Shown here: positions 1-9,683 of the stretch, in pieces | How positions within the stretch are numbered: position 1 is the stretch's first letter | Layout: each line of letters begins with the position of its first letter | Origin: Flavobacteriales bacterium | Lineage (GTDB): Bacteria; Bacteroidota; Bacteroidia; Flavobacteriales_E; Vicingaceae | NCBI GenBank assembly: GCA_002706365.1 | Contig: PALM01000032.1 | Coordinates: 62,001-126,000, forward strand | Direction of reading: 5' to 3' | DNA length: 64,000 nt | Position numbers and translations under genes: made by a program | Notes under the pieces: model-generated | What the model was told of the DNA's origin: nothing | Seen by the model: the letters and a program-made list of their open reading frames with translations, nothing else | The model's database searches: none

Positions 1-1
1 T

Positions 2-988
2 ATTATACTAAAAGCTGAGGTAGATGGAGAACAGCTGACACTAGATGATTTTGTAGCATCTTTCTCAAATAAAGTAAGTTCCAATTCTTATGAATTAGTT
101 CACTTTATAGAGCAACTCATTATTGATCAAAAGGCAATAGGAAAGCTTGGAAATGCAAAAGCATATAAAGACACCTTAAATAGCTTAGTTTCTTTTGCAG
201 GAGATCGAATCCCATTTAAAGAAGTAACCCCATTATTTCTCAATAATTGGGAGTTATACCTTAGAAAAAGGGGAAATAATAATGGTGGAATTGCTTTTAA
301 GATGCGTGAGTTACGATCAATTCTAAACAAGGCTATTGAAAGAGGTTATTTGCAGCAGACATCTTATCCATTTAAAAAGTATAAGATCGCTAAACTCAAG
401 CATGTCCCTGACAAAAAGGCATTAACATCTGATGAAATGAGAAGAATAATGGAATTAGACCTTAGTAATCATCCAAAACTGGTAGAAGCTAGAGACTATT
501 TTCTTTTCTCCTTCTACACAAGGGGAATGAATTTCGTTGACATGATGTTACTTAAGTGGACAGATATCAAGGATAATAAGATCATTTATAAAAGATCTAA
601 AACGGGTACTCCATTTGAAATAGAGATTCTACCTCCAGTAAGTAAACTATTGGATAAGCAAAAGAAGAATAAGAAAACGGAGTATGTCTTCCCTATTCTT
701 TTAAAAGATGGAATGAGTCCAATGCAAATCCAGAATAGAAGGCACAAGGTGCTTGGGAGATACAATAAAAAGCTAAGTAAGATTGCTCTTTTAGCTGGTA
801 TTGATGGAAAAATTACTTCTTATGCAGCTAGGCACTCATTTGCAACGATTCTTAAAAATAAAGGCGAATCCGTAGAGATGATCTCTGAACTTATGGGTCA
901 TCAATCACCTGTTATCACTCAAGCTTATCTTAAGAGTTTCCCTCAAAAGGAACTTGATAAAGCAGCAAAGGCTTTACTAGATATTTAG
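2..988 (+). CDS. Tyrosine recombinase / integrase (5' end outside window)
   Basis: The frame is open from base 2, so the start lies left of the window; 328 codons are visible. The first hundred hold a helical SAM-like core-binding domain. The catalytic domain follows, with Arg in YTRGMNFVDM (codon about 174), Lys in KRSKTG (about 200), Arg-His in SYAARHSF (about 277), the GH of LMGHQS (about 300) and the nucleophilic Tyr in TQAYLKSF (about 309). This set, with SYAARH in place of HxLRH, is typical of integrases of Bacteroidota mobile elements. The enzyme would insert and excise the element through a covalent phosphotyrosine intermediate. The expected target is tRNA-Asn, because a matching 3' fragment lies at 41202. 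A terminator follows at 1014. The gene appears intact within the window. Confidence 0.92.
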   Translation: MILKAEVDGEQLTLDDFVASFSNKVSSNSYELVHFIEQLIIDQKAIGKLGNAKAYKDTLNSLVSFAGDRIPFKEVTPLFLNNWELYLRKRGNNNGGIAFKMRELRSILNKAIERGYLQQTSYPFKKYKIAKLKHVPDKKALTSDEMRRIMELDLSNHPKLVEARDYFLFSFYTRGMNFVDMMLLKWTDIKDNKIIYKRSKTGTPFEIEILPPVSKLLDKQKKNKKTEYVFPILLKDGMSPMQIQNRRHKVLGRYNKKLSKIALLAGIDGKITSYAARHSFATILKNKGESVEMISELMGHQSPVITQAYLKSFPQKELDKAAKALLDI

Positions 989-1013
989 GCAAAAATAAAT
1001 ACAATCATTTCAC

Positions 1014-1043
1014 AAAGGGTTAGCATTCAGCTAGCCCTTTTTT
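1014..1043 (+). terminator. Rho-independent terminator after the integrase gene
   Basis: GGGTTAGC and GCTAGCCC form a stem (one G-U pair in RNA) around ATTCA, followed by a run of six T. It lies 25 bases after the integrase stop codon and separates it from the ATPase gene. Confidence 0.8.
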
Positions 1044-1085
1044 ATTTCTCAAAATCAATTAATTATTCATTTAAAACCAATTCTT

Positions 1086-1931
1086 ATGCAGTTAAGAAAA
1101 TCACAACGTAAACAGGCTAAGATCAAATTAGCCATTCAAGGATCAGCGGGCGCTGGTAAAACGTATAGTTCTCTTTTATTAGCAAAAGGTCTTTTAGGAG
1201 ACTTGAGCAAAGTAGCTGTCATTGATACAGAGAATGGCTCAGCAGATCTATATGCGCATCTAGGAAGCTATAATGTCTTGAACTTAAAGCCTCCCTTTAG
1301 TCCTGAGAGATACATAGAGGCCATTGATACTTGCCTTAAAGCAGGCATGGAAGTGATCATAATTGATTCTATATCTCAATGCTGGGATTATTTGATTGAC
1401 TTCCATTCTTCCCTTCAGGGAAACTCATTCACCAACTGGGCTAAAGTAACACCACGCCAAAAGGCTTTCATAGATAAGATCTTACAAGCCTCTGCTCATG
1501 TGATAGCTACTATGCGTACTAAGCAAGATTACGTTCTCAATCAGAAGGATGGCAAATATGTGCCTGAGAAGGTAGGTTTGAAGGCTATTCAAAGGGATGG
1601 AGTGGATTATGAATTTACCATAGTCTTTGATGTAGATTCAAAACATTTTGCTAGATCAAGTAAGGATAGAACAAACCTCTTTGCTAGTGCTCCAGAGTTT
1701 CAGATTACAGAGGGAACAGGAAAAAAGATCCTCAATTGGTGTGAGTCAGGAATCTCAAATGATGAGATCCTGGAGCAAATTCAATTATGCAAATCTGAAG
1801 AAGAATTGAAAACCCTCTACAGGAACTATCCTGATGTAAGAGAAGAACTGATCATCGCTTTTAAGCAGAAGAAAAACGATTTACTAAACCACAAAAACTA
1901 TCAAGAAAATGGAACTGATATTGAAAAATAG
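1086..1931 (+). CDS. Sak4-like P-loop ATPase of a mobile-element recombination module
   Basis: This 281-aa protein has a Walker A motif GSAGAGKT at residues 19-26 and a Walker B strand VIIIDS at 90-95, in a RecA-like fold of the AAA_24/Sak4 type. Such ATPases sit in phage and element recombination cassettes, where they are thought to act on DNA with a single-strand annealing or binding partner. The first residues (MQLRKSQRKQ) are basic. After about residue 215 comes a tail without recognised motifs that may bind a partner. The stop codon lies inside the next gene (overlap of 23 bases), so the two are probably co-translated. The fold is well supported; a role in recombination is inferred from the family and from the neighbouring integrase. 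Confidence 0.75.
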   Translation: MQLRKSQRKQAKIKLAIQGSAGAGKTYSSLLLAKGLLGDLSKVAVIDTENGSADLYAHLGSYNVLNLKPPFSPERYIEAIDTCLKAGMEVIIIDSISQCWDYLIDFHSSLQGNSFTNWAKVTPRQKAFIDKILQASAHVIATMRTKQDYVLNQKDGKYVPEKVGLKAIQRDGVDYEFTIVFDVDSKHFARSSKDRTNLFASAPEFQITEGTGKKILNWCESGISNDEILEQIQLCKSEEELKTLYRNYPDVREELIIAFKQKKNDLLNHKNYQENGTDIEK

Positions 1932-2919
1932 CTCACAAAATGGAGCAGAAGGAAATCAAAATCCTGAAGTACAACTTAAAGATCAACAGGAAACTAAAGT
2001 CAAAGAGCAAAAAGCCTTCATTGAAGCAAATTCTAAGCCTATTGAGATACAACAATTAAAGAGAGATTGTATAGTGCCAGTATTCTCCAAAGACAATGAG
2101 GTAACCATTTCCCATGATCAATTCATAGAATGCGGAATGAAGGCTGCAAAGCAAGCTCTTGGGGTTGCCGTAGAAAGTCCTCAGATAAGAGTTAGTCATC
2201 AAATTAAAGGGAGAACTCCAGATGCTATCAATGTGCCCGCAAATGAGCTTAAAGAGAGCCAAAAGACACTCTATTTTGAACGGATGGCATGGGTCGCTAG
2301 AATTCCTAAGATCAAAACCCAGATAGGTGGAAATGAACTCTCATTAGCTATTGGAGGAGTGAGAGCCTATAATCAAGAGAATCTCTATTCTAGAAAAGGT
2401 GTTGAGAAGTTCAAAGTCTTTATCGGATTTCAGAATATGATCTGCTTAAATCTATGTATATCAACAGATGGGTTGAGGTCAGAGATCAAGACTGACAATT
2501 TTCAGGATCTTTCAGAGAAGCTTATTTCTCTTGCAGGAGGGTTTGATTTTCAAAGAGAAGCAGAAAGCTTTAGAGAGCTTGAAAAGCATTCAATAACTGA
2601 AAGTCAATTTGCTACTTTAATTGGAAAGCTAAGGATGTATAACCATTTACCTGCTGGTCAAAAAAAGGAACTACCTGAAATCCAATTGACAGACAACCAA
2701 TTCAATATGATTGCTAAGGATTATTATAGATCTAAAAGCTTTTGCAAAGATGAGAGCGGAAAGATCAACTTATGGAGACTTTACAATCTGATTACATCAG
2801 CTAATAAGTCCAGTTACATTGATAGCTTTTTAGGCAGAAATGTTAATGCCTTAGATTTGGTTATAGGAATCAAGAAAGCGATTGATTCAGAAAGTAATTA
2901 CAGATGGTTTATCAATTAA
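1909..2919 (+). CDS. DUF3871 family mobile-element protein
   Basis: This 336-aa protein matches, from memory, the DUF3871 family found in Bacteroidota integrative elements. Recognisable blocks are IRVSHQIKGRTPDAI followed by PANEL (about residues 87-113), the stretch YFERMAWVARIP (about 122-133), GNELSLAIGGVRAYN (about 139-153), and FKVFIGFQNMICLNLCISTDG (about 168-188, shown here only as landmarks). The first 60 residues are polar, Gln/Lys-rich and probably disordered. No catalytic motif is visible. The family's function is unknown. Its overlap with the preceding ATPase gene suggests that the two work together, perhaps in handling element DNA, which is inference. A strong bidirectional terminator begins at the stop codon. 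Confidence 0.65.
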   Translation: MELILKNSSQNGAEGNQNPEVQLKDQQETKVKEQKAFIEANSKPIEIQQLKRDCIVPVFSKDNEVTISHDQFIECGMKAAKQALGVAVESPQIRVSHQIKGRTPDAINVPANELKESQKTLYFERMAWVARIPKIKTQIGGNELSLAIGGVRAYNQENLYSRKGVEKFKVFIGFQNMICLNLCISTDGLRSEIKTDNFQDLSEKLISLAGGFDFQREAESFRELEKHSITESQFATLIGKLRMYNHLPAGQKKELPEIQLTDNQFNMIAKDYYRSKSFCKDESGKINLWRLYNLITSANKSSYIDSFLGRNVNALDLVIGIKKAIDSESNYRWFIN

Positions 2920-2946
2920 GAAAGGAGGGCTTTGCCCTCCTTTCTT
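2918..2946. terminator. Bidirectional terminator between convergent genes
   Basis: A 13-bp perfect inverted repeat (AAGAAAGGAGGGC and its complement) surrounds a TTT loop. It starts within the DUF3871 stop codon and has A-rich and T-rich outer edges. It can end transcription from the left and from the convergent gene at 2979-3554. Confidence 0.85.
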
Positions 2947-2978
2947 GTCAATCATTATATCATATGTTCTAATCAACG

Positions 2979-3554
2979 CTACTCCCCATTATATTCTTGA
3001 ACTAACTCTTCGATTTTCGCAATGTACTTGTAATTATCCATATCAAGTATTTTTGCGGAGAGACTAGAATTTTTATCTTTTACTAAGTCAGCAAAAAGTG
3101 TTCTCGAACGCTTATTATTTCCCAATATGTGTATCTCATCTTCGCCTTTCATTCCTATTGCATATACATACCAATACTTTTCTGTAGCAGTCCGCTTGGC
3201 TCCCATCTCTGCAATGGGGATTGCATAAAGCATTAAATCTCCATCTTCAATTATTGTAGCAAACTCTTCATGTTCTCTTTTGTAGTCCAAGGCAATAATT
3301 GAGACATACTCAGCTTCACCAACTTTTGCTCCTTGAATATCTTCAGGTTTTAACTTAATTGCTTTATCAATTCCATTATAGAACAATACTGTAGCTGTAG
3401 ATGAAGGCGGTGGACCTGTAATAGCTTTATAAATGAGCTTACCTTCATGCTTCACGCCTTCAAGATCAATGTAATAGCCATCTACAGGCTCCTCTTGAGC
3501 ATTTAATTGGGTTGTGAAGAGAGAAATGATACTAGCTAGGAATAGATGTTTCAT
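2979..3554 (-). CDS. Secreted protein of unknown function
   Basis: This 191-aa protein has an N-terminal signal peptide (MKHLFLASIISLFTTQLNAQ, probable cleavage near residue 19). The mature part is mixed alpha/beta with no motif I recognise. The early segment DGYYIDLEGVKHEGKLIY resembles the start of small Bacteroidota envelope proteins of unknown role. It lies 41 bases downstream of the T9SS surface protein gene on the same strand and may share its transcript. A role as partner of that surface protein is possible but unsupported. Confidence 0.6.
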   Translation of the reverse strand: MKHLFLASIISLFTTQLNAQEEPVDGYYIDLEGVKHEGKLIYKAITGPPPSSTATVLFYNGIDKAIKLKPEDIQGAKVGEAEYVSIIALDYKREHEEFATIIEDGDLMLYAIPIAEMGAKRTATEKYWYVYAIGMKGEDEIHILGNNKRSRTLFADLVKDKNSSLSAKILDMDNYKYIAKIEELVQEYNGE

Positions 3555-3595
3555 GATTAAAATGTCTTGTTTATATAACGAATTCTAGTGTAGAT

Positions 3596-6500
3596 TTAGT
3601 TCAATATAACTTTACTTGTTATACCTGATTCAGGCAAAACTATAAAGTACAAGCCTCTTCTCTGTTCTGATATATCAATTTGATTTAACGGATCCCTTAA
3701 CAGAGTTTGATATACTACTTGCCCATTTGAACTATATACTAAAGCTCTTGAATTAATCAGCTTTTCATCAATTTCAAGATTTAGTATTGAATTTGTAGGA
3801 TTGGGATACACATGTAATTCTGGAGTCTGTTTTTCTGAGAATCGTTCAATTACATTAGTAAAAATGGATGAATCGGCTACCTCAATATTATCAATAGCAA
3901 TATGACTGTTAGGTCCAGTTACTAAGCTTCTAAATCTTATTTTCAATAATGGGTTTGATATGAACTTTGATAAACTAATAGTATCTGATTTCCAATCTTC
4001 TATTTTGCTAGATTGCTTTTGCCTAATGAGGCTATCAATCATCTGCCAAGTGCCATTTGCATTCACTTCAACAAATAGGGTATTGATATCTGAGCCATAC
4101 ATGTGATAGTCAAAACTTAGATATGGAACCCCATTATTGCTTATATCAATACAAGGACTATTTATAGCGGCTTGAAAACCATTGGTTGATGGAGGATTTA
4201 TGTATAAGAATTTACTCAGACTGTTAGTGCTAGTTCCTCCAGGTCCTGAGTTGAGGTTGGCAATATCACCACAACTAAGTCCATCATGAACTGTCCAAAT
4301 CCCAAAATCTGACTCCCATCCGTTCTGGAATTCATTTCTAAAATCATTGAAGCAACTTCCATCTATAAAGCTCTCAAAGTCTTCAAGCAATGAGTCATTT
4401 ATAATATGGTTTGTTAAAGACAAGCCGTCAATCGAATCATTCATGCTCAATGTATCACTTGCATGACTAAGCCATGTCTTAATACTATATGTCCTCCCTT
4501 GCACACTTGCAGCAATAGGAGTATTGAATGAAAACGAAATCGTTTGTCCAGAGAGGATACTATTATTAACTGCTTGACTAACGGGTGCTAATTGATCTAC
4601 TTGGTAGGAAGCAGTGAGTGTATTTGGCAGAATATCTAAGCCTCCATTATTCTCAATTTCCAAGGATAGAACTCCATTCTGATAATTACAATTTTGGATA
4701 TCAATATCATTAGCCAATAAACTTGCATCAAGAATATTAGTGTGATCCACAATTTGAATATTGTCTAATGCTATTGTATTGGTTTGAAACTGAGTTCTTG
4801 CTATAAATTGAAAAGCGAGCTGTATATTCTGACCTGCATAGCTGCTAATATCCAAGGTCTTCTTTTGCCATTGAGCGTTAAAACTCACGGCTTGAATGGA
4901 GTCTAATATTGTAGTTAGCTGCCCATTATTCCAAATTCCTACATATAGAGTAGTATTTAGCCCAAAAGCATAATAATTGAATTTGAATTTGATTGAATCT
5001 GCAACTTTCAAGTTGACACATGGTAAAATTGCCTTTACAACTCGTCTAGCATCTGTATTTGCACTATTGGACTCGTAAGTACTAAATAAATACTGATCAC
5101 CATTAACAGAAGCATCTTCTGAAGGAGAATATGCAAATGCATTCTTATCCTCATTTAAGATCCTAAAACTTGAATCTAGAGTCCACCCTAGAACAGTTGG
5201 ATCATTTGAAAGTGGTACTTTTTCAAAATTTTCAAACAAATAATTATCTAACAATGGATTCTGAAGATCATTATATACCAATGAGTCTGTAATCCATTGA
5301 TTATTGAAGTAAACTCGTGAATAAACCACAATCCTCAGTGGTAAACTAGCACTATTAAAATCTAAACTATCCGAGAAGACAAAATTCAATGATTCAAGCT
5401 TATCAACTGTCTGCCTCACTGTATCTGTATTAGAAGAAATTCCATTTACTGAGTACCAGAGAAAGATGGAGTCTTGGCCCAAACTAGTTGGGAAAGAATT
5501 TTTAAGATTTAGGTTAATTAAACCTTTTCCACTAGATGACATGGAACAATATATGTCGTTTCCAATAGATTCAAGTAGAGAGGATTCATTTACTGAAATG
5601 TCATCGATCGATGACTCAATTGCAACTGGTCCACCTAGACTTCTTGTTCTAAAACCAAGTCGAATTATTTTGCCAATGTAGTCTGATAAATGCAAAACTG
5701 TATCCTTGAAAGGACTAGCAGATGAGTCTTGCTGATTTCCCAACATGACAAGTTTGGCAATATTCCATTTCTTGCCATCATACACATCAATTGAAAGCCA
5801 TTCAGTATAAGGATCAAATTGATCGTTAGGGTGATTGTCAAAGAGATGGTACCAGAATTCTAAGTATGGATTGCTAGAATTTCTTAAATCGATACAGGGA
5901 CTTACTACTCTTGCTATTCTATTTGGAGCACCTGATCTAGCAGTTGAATGCAGATATGTACCTGAACCAGTGGTATTGTCAGCATCAGGGCCTTTATATG
6001 GTGATTGAATATCTCCAATTCCAGATCGCCAATGCATTGATGGGGTGAAAGGATCCCACTCAGAAAACCAGCCATTATCCATATGTGGCACAGTAAACTC
6101 TTCAAAATCTTCATAATAGGGTACTATAGATGCATCTAGCAAACGATTATCAAGAATAACATCTAATAAGGAATCATTAAGAGAATTTACATCTCCAGTT
6201 TTAGCAATATTGAAATCCAGCTCAATTAATTTGTATGCACTAAAGTCAAAGATCTTATTGAAGTCAACTCTTTCACTACTGTATGGTAAAATTTGAATTT
6301 GCTTTGTTTCAGCTATAGTACTATCACCACTTACATCAACTGAAATATTGAAAGAATGAATCGTATCAACTCCAAAATTTTCAATTATTAGACCTAATCG
6401 ACTGGTATCACTTAAGCCACATAATAGAGTATCATTAATTGTATAATCAACTAAAACAAGGTCATTACTTATCCTCTCTTCCAACTTAAAATTATCTACT

Positions 6501-7891
6501 CCAAAACCTTCTCTTGTATTCAAATTATCTGTCTTAAGCCTAAACCTAAACTTCACACTTGGTTCTAAGGCAAATCCATCCAGGGTAGAAACCACCGTTA
6601 GCCATTGATTGCCCGAATTGCCTGCCCATCCATTTAATGTAGGTCCATACCAGTTTTCAGTATAATTTCCTTTAGGAACTGGATTCCAGCTTGCTCCATT
6701 GTTTAATGAATACTCAAATCCTAAAAAGTCAAATGGTGCTTCAGACTCATAAATCAAATCAAAACTCAAGATTGGATCATTTACATTTACACTGAAATCA
6801 AAACAAGGAGAAATGAGATATGACTCTTCATTATTTTGATAGTTACCTGTCAAATTAGAAACAAATGCTCTCCTGCCTGATGAAGCACTGTTAATGATCA
6901 TATTCGACGGAATTCCCCTATCCCAACTAGATGAAGGAGGGCTCGATTGAAATGCATGACTACTTAATTCAAAGTCTTCGTAATAAGGAAGCTGAACTGC
7001 TGAATCATTCACGATCTGCTTTATCAATGAATCATTTACACTATTCTGATCAGTGCTTAAGTTATGTCTTGCTTCAAGCGAGTAGGGTCCAAGAGTTGAA
7101 AGATTAACTGAAGTAGTGAAAGTGTATAAAAGTGTATCTCCAGGCTTAATGCTATTGGTAATTGTCTCAGCAATGGGAGCTCCACTGTTCAAACTATATG
7201 CTACCGAAAAATTGCTATCCGCTTGCAGTCCTGCATTATATACTTGAATACTTACAGACTCGGAAGAGCCTAGATTGCAATTAGAAATAGGACCATCAAT
7301 TGATAGCAGTTGCAGGTCATGATCAAAATTAGATATGATACTCACATTGTCAATAGCAGCATACCAGCCCCAATCATTGCCATCATGATAAGTAAAGCGA
7401 ACTTGGCAATTACTGCTGGCGAATGAGGAAATATCAATTGATTCTGTAGGAAAAAAATTGCAACTAAGCCAATTTCCGCAACTGTCTTGTGTTCTCGAAA
7501 ACACAATATTCCATTGTGTGCCATCAAATACCTCCACATACAAGCTATCTCCTACCGAAGCTGACCTAAAGTTGTAATCAAACTTCAATATGGTCCTATT
7601 GAAACTACTATTATCAAAGTTTGGTGAGATAAGAGATGCTGTGTTATTAGTTGAAGTAGAACCTAAATCATCATCATCAAAATATGACATTGAGGTGCCA
7701 TCGATATTGTTATTGCCATTTTGACCAGAAGACCCATCAAGACCAAATTGCCAATTTTGAGTTCCACTAACCGGATTGACGGACCATCCATTGGGAATAG
7801 TAGAAGTATTAAAATCTTCTTGGATATGGATTTGCTGAGCGACTGCTAATTCAGCGATGAGAAAAAAACTAAGTAGGTATAAAGCCTTCAT
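3596..7891 (-). CDS. Large surface protein with a T9SS sorting domain and repeated jelly-roll modules
   Basis: This 1431-aa protein starts with a signal peptide (MKALYLLSFFLIAELAVAQ). It then has about five or six repeats built as a MAM-like/choice-of-anchor-J module (recurring YYEDFE openings, SPCIDL, FDYHMYG, AIDNI blocks) followed by a CARDB-like beta-sandwich. The last 75 or so residues are a type A sorting domain (VYPNPTNSILNLEID ... RGLYFIV ... KVILN). T9SS would carry it across the outer membrane, where it is attached or released. Such modules usually bind carbohydrate or protein, so an adhesin-like role is inferred. No protease or glycosidase motif is visible. It is transcribed toward the small secreted gene at 2979. 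Confidence 0.8.
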   Translation of the reverse strand: MKALYLLSFFLIAELAVAQQIHIQEDFNTSTIPNGWSVNPVSGTQNWQFGLDGSSGQNGNNNIDGTSMSYFDDDDLGSTSTNNTASLISPNFDNSSFNRTILKFDYNFRSASVGDSLYVEVFDGTQWNIVFSRTQDSCGNWLSCNFFPTESIDISSFASSNCQVRFTYHDGNDWGWYAAIDNVSIISNFDHDLQLLSIDGPISNCNLGSSESVSIQVYNAGLQADSNFSVAYSLNSGAPIAETITNSIKPGDTLLYTFTTSVNLSTLGPYSLEARHNLSTDQNSVNDSLIKQIVNDSAVQLPYYEDFELSSHAFQSSPPSSSWDRGIPSNMIINSASSGRRAFVSNLTGNYQNNEESYLISPCFDFSVNVNDPILSFDLIYESEAPFDFLGFEYSLNNGASWNPVPKGNYTENWYGPTLNGWAGNSGNQWLTVVSTLDGFALEPSVKFRFRLKTDNLNTREGFGVDNFKLEERISNDLVLVDYTINDTLLCGLSDTSRLGLIIENFGVDTIHSFNISVDVSGDSTIAETKQIQILPYSSERVDFNKIFDFSAYKLIELDFNIAKTGDVNSLNDSLLDVILDNRLLDASIVPYYEDFEEFTVPHMDNGWFSEWDPFTPSMHWRSGIGDIQSPYKGPDADNTTGSGTYLHSTARSGAPNRIARVVSPCIDLRNSSNPYLEFWYHLFDNHPNDQFDPYTEWLSIDVYDGKKWNIAKLVMLGNQQDSSASPFKDTVLHLSDYIGKIIRLGFRTRSLGGPVAIESSIDDISVNESSLLESIGNDIYCSMSSSGKGLINLNLKNSFPTSLGQDSIFLWYSVNGISSNTDTVRQTVDKLESLNFVFSDSLDFNSASLPLRIVVYSRVYFNNQWITDSLVYNDLQNPLLDNYLFENFEKVPLSNDPTVLGWTLDSSFRILNEDKNAFAYSPSEDASVNGDQYLFSTYESNSANTDARRVVKAILPCVNLKVADSIKFKFNYYAFGLNTTLYVGIWNNGQLTTILDSIQAVSFNAQWQKKTLDISSYAGQNIQLAFQFIARTQFQTNTIALDNIQIVDHTNILDASLLANDIDIQNCNYQNGVLSLEIENNGGLDILPNTLTASYQVDQLAPVSQAVNNSILSGQTISFSFNTPIAASVQGRTYSIKTWLSHASDTLSMNDSIDGLSLTNHIINDSLLEDFESFIDGSCFNDFRNEFQNGWESDFGIWTVHDGLSCGDIANLNSGPGGTSTNSLSKFLYINPPSTNGFQAAINSPCIDISNNGVPYLSFDYHMYGSDINTLFVEVNANGTWQMIDSLIRQKQSSKIEDWKSDTISLSKFISNPLLKIRFRSLVTGPNSHIAIDNIEVADSSIFTNVIERFSEKQTPELHVYPNPTNSILNLEIDEKLINSRALVYSSNGQVVYQTLLRDPLNQIDISEQRRGLYFIVLPESGITSKVILN

Positions 7892-7972
7892 TAAAATAAA
7901 CTAAAAATTGAATTTTATTAAATTAATGAAATTTTGCAGCTTGGCCTATTAGTCTTAAGATTTAATACTAGC

Positions 7973-8236
7973 TTAACTTGCTACAAAAACAACAATTCCA
8001 AAGCTAAACTCTTCTATTGGACCTATATTCATCCCTCTAGATGAATAATGCTCAACTAGTTCCTCAGTTTCTTCTCTGTTACAATGAAATGGAAATACGT
8101 TTTCCTTATTATAGTTCTTAAAAGAATTGATATAATTTACATGAGAATCAAATGCTCGCATTGTCCATTTCTTGAGTTCATCTTCTGAAGAAAAGTGATC
8201 TATCTTATCAATGATCATTTTAGTCCAACCGTCCAT
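7973..8236 (-). CDS. Small hypothetical protein (87 aa)
   Basis: This 87-aa soluble protein is rich in charged and aromatic residues (for example MDGWTKMIIDKIDHF). It has no signal peptide or membrane segment. The segments FPFHCNREETEELVEHY and FSFGIVVFVAS suggest an alpha/beta fold ending in a hydrophobic strand. I do not recognise the family. It lies upstream of the T9SS gene on the same strand with 81 bases between. Small cytosolic proteins beside surface proteins in islands are sometimes immunity or cargo genes, but nothing here shows that. Confidence 0.45.
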   Translation of the reverse strand: MDGWTKMIIDKIDHFSSEDELKKWTMRAFDSHVNYINSFKNYNKENVFPFHCNREETEELVEHYSSRGMNIGPIEEFSFGIVVFVAS

Positions 8237-8917
8237 GTTTTTTAAATGTCTTGATGATTATATTCCCAATGTAAGCCTTAGCATTTTAACACTTATATTG
8301 ATCCTTGCTTATTAGATCATCAATGTATAACAATTCAACAATATAATCCCAAGGTACTTTCTTTAATTCAAAAGTTTCCTAGATATTAATTACTCTTAAT
8401 ATAACATGGGTTTCCGCAAAGACAAGTATTCAAGAAATATTCTAATTATCCCTAAGTTCAATTTTCTGATCTCCTTACATTTCTTTTGAGTGTTATTATC
8501 TGTAGCCATAAATTAATCCTGCTTTTGATTTATATTGTCTGAACTAGTTCGTCCCATTAATGAAACCTCATTATATAGTATTAGACGGTCTAATTAATGA
8601 CCTTTTATGCCAAGATTCCATTTATATATCTGTAACGGAAATGTCAGAAAGCGAAACTGAAAGCGAAAGGACAATGTTGTTTAGAATCTAATTCATGAGT
8701 TGAAATAGAGCATGGTTTTAGATTAGGCCAATCGCGGCTTACTAAGGATGTGAGAAATCTAGAAGGCCTTTTATTGTGGTAGAAGGTATTAATGCTTTGA
8801 TCTCTTATTATTGAGACAGAGCTATTAAAAAGGTGAAGCTTTAAATATTTAGGTTATGTAATCTGATAGCTACATAAGTCATTCGAGATCAATTACTTCT
8901 TTACTTTACAATAAAAA
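8237..8917. other. 681-base stretch without a convincing gene
   Basis: The stretch is AT-rich with stops in all frames. The best fragment is a 43-codon frame at 8560-8691 (+), starting MKPHYIVLDGLINDLL and ending in a Glu/Ser-rich tail. It could be a gene remnant or chance. No tRNA, hairpin terminator or repeat array is seen. The last part should contain the promoter of the gene at 8918. Confidence 0.4.
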
Positions 8918-9514
8918 ATGGACGAAATAGCAGATCGATACAAAGGGCACCCATACGTTGACCTTAGATATCAAAGATGGATTAGCAACAATATGCAAAA
9001 TACGCTGTGGCGAATTGATGGCGGAGATCCCATACCTGAAGAGTTTATTGTCATCAAGAATGACAAGCCAGTAGAAAAAAGATATTTTGATGCCATAATT
9101 GGCGAGAAGGCTGAGCGAATTCATAAGTACTCTAAGGATAACAATGAGCATATTCTAAAAGACATTTACACAGATTCAACTCGGAGCTTTGAAGTAATAG
9201 ACTTTCTGAAAAAAGACTTCATGTATAAACCTCGATTTGGGGAAATGGCTTACGAACTATTTGAGTATGACGTATTAAAGGGTGGTGTTACAAAGAGCGT
9301 TCACCCTTCGGTTTTGACATTTGAGAATGGCGCTAAGTACGATGTAATTCAATTTGCATCCAAAGAATTGCTCCTCTACATCTTTCCCAACGTGAGTTTA
9401 ATTGGCATGTACACAGCTGAAGAGCTTCGGGACATGAACTTGGTAAAAGTTCAGATGATGGACAAAGAGTACTTTGATTATCTTAAGAAATACGAAGAGA
9501 ATCACAAATCATAA
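8918..9514 (+). CDS. Hypothetical cytosolic protein (198 aa)
   Basis: This 198-aa protein has no signal peptide or membrane helix. Visible features are an Asp/Tyr/Trp-rich start (GHPYVDLRYQRWIS), a DGGDPIPEEFIVIKNDKP segment, and a charged C-terminus (DKEYFDYLKKYEENHKS). I recognise no domain. Its codon use is visibly less AT-rich than that of its neighbours, which suggests separate acquisition. It stands alone, with 681 bases upstream and a convergent ATPase gene downstream. A 7-bp hairpin follows the stop codon. Single genes of this type beside ATPases in islands can be defence or toxin-immunity cargo, but no assignment can be made. Confidence 0.6.
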   Translation: MDEIADRYKGHPYVDLRYQRWISNNMQNTLWRIDGGDPIPEEFIVIKNDKPVEKRYFDAIIGEKAERIHKYSKDNNEHILKDIYTDSTRSFEVIDFLKKDFMYKPRFGEMAYELFEYDVLKGGVTKSVHPSVLTFENGAKYDVIQFASKELLLYIFPNVSLIGMYTAEELRDMNLVKVQMMDKEYFDYLKKYEENHKS

Positions 9515-9516
9515 AC

Positions 9517-9537
9517 CTTCGGGTTATGAGCCCGAAG
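9517..9537 (+). terminator. Hairpin after the 198-aa gene, possible weak terminator
   Basis: CTTCGGG and CCCGAAG form a 7-bp stem around TTATGAG, three bases after the stop codon. No T-run follows directly, so intrinsic termination is uncertain. Confidence 0.4.
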
Positions 9538-9683
9538 AATGAATAACTTCTTCCATTTGCTAAGAATATAAAATATTCATTATCCCCTACTTAGAGACTA
9601 TTCTAGTATTTTATTGAGGAAGATTTATATCTAAAACTATTGAATTCAGCGCGAATCAGAATAAATTATAAATAGAATATGGA

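Noticed and set aside
3596-7891. RHS or toxin assignment for the 1431-aa protein
   Set aside because: It has no YD repeats or effector tip; the repeated jelly-roll modules and sorting domain mark a T9SS surface protein.
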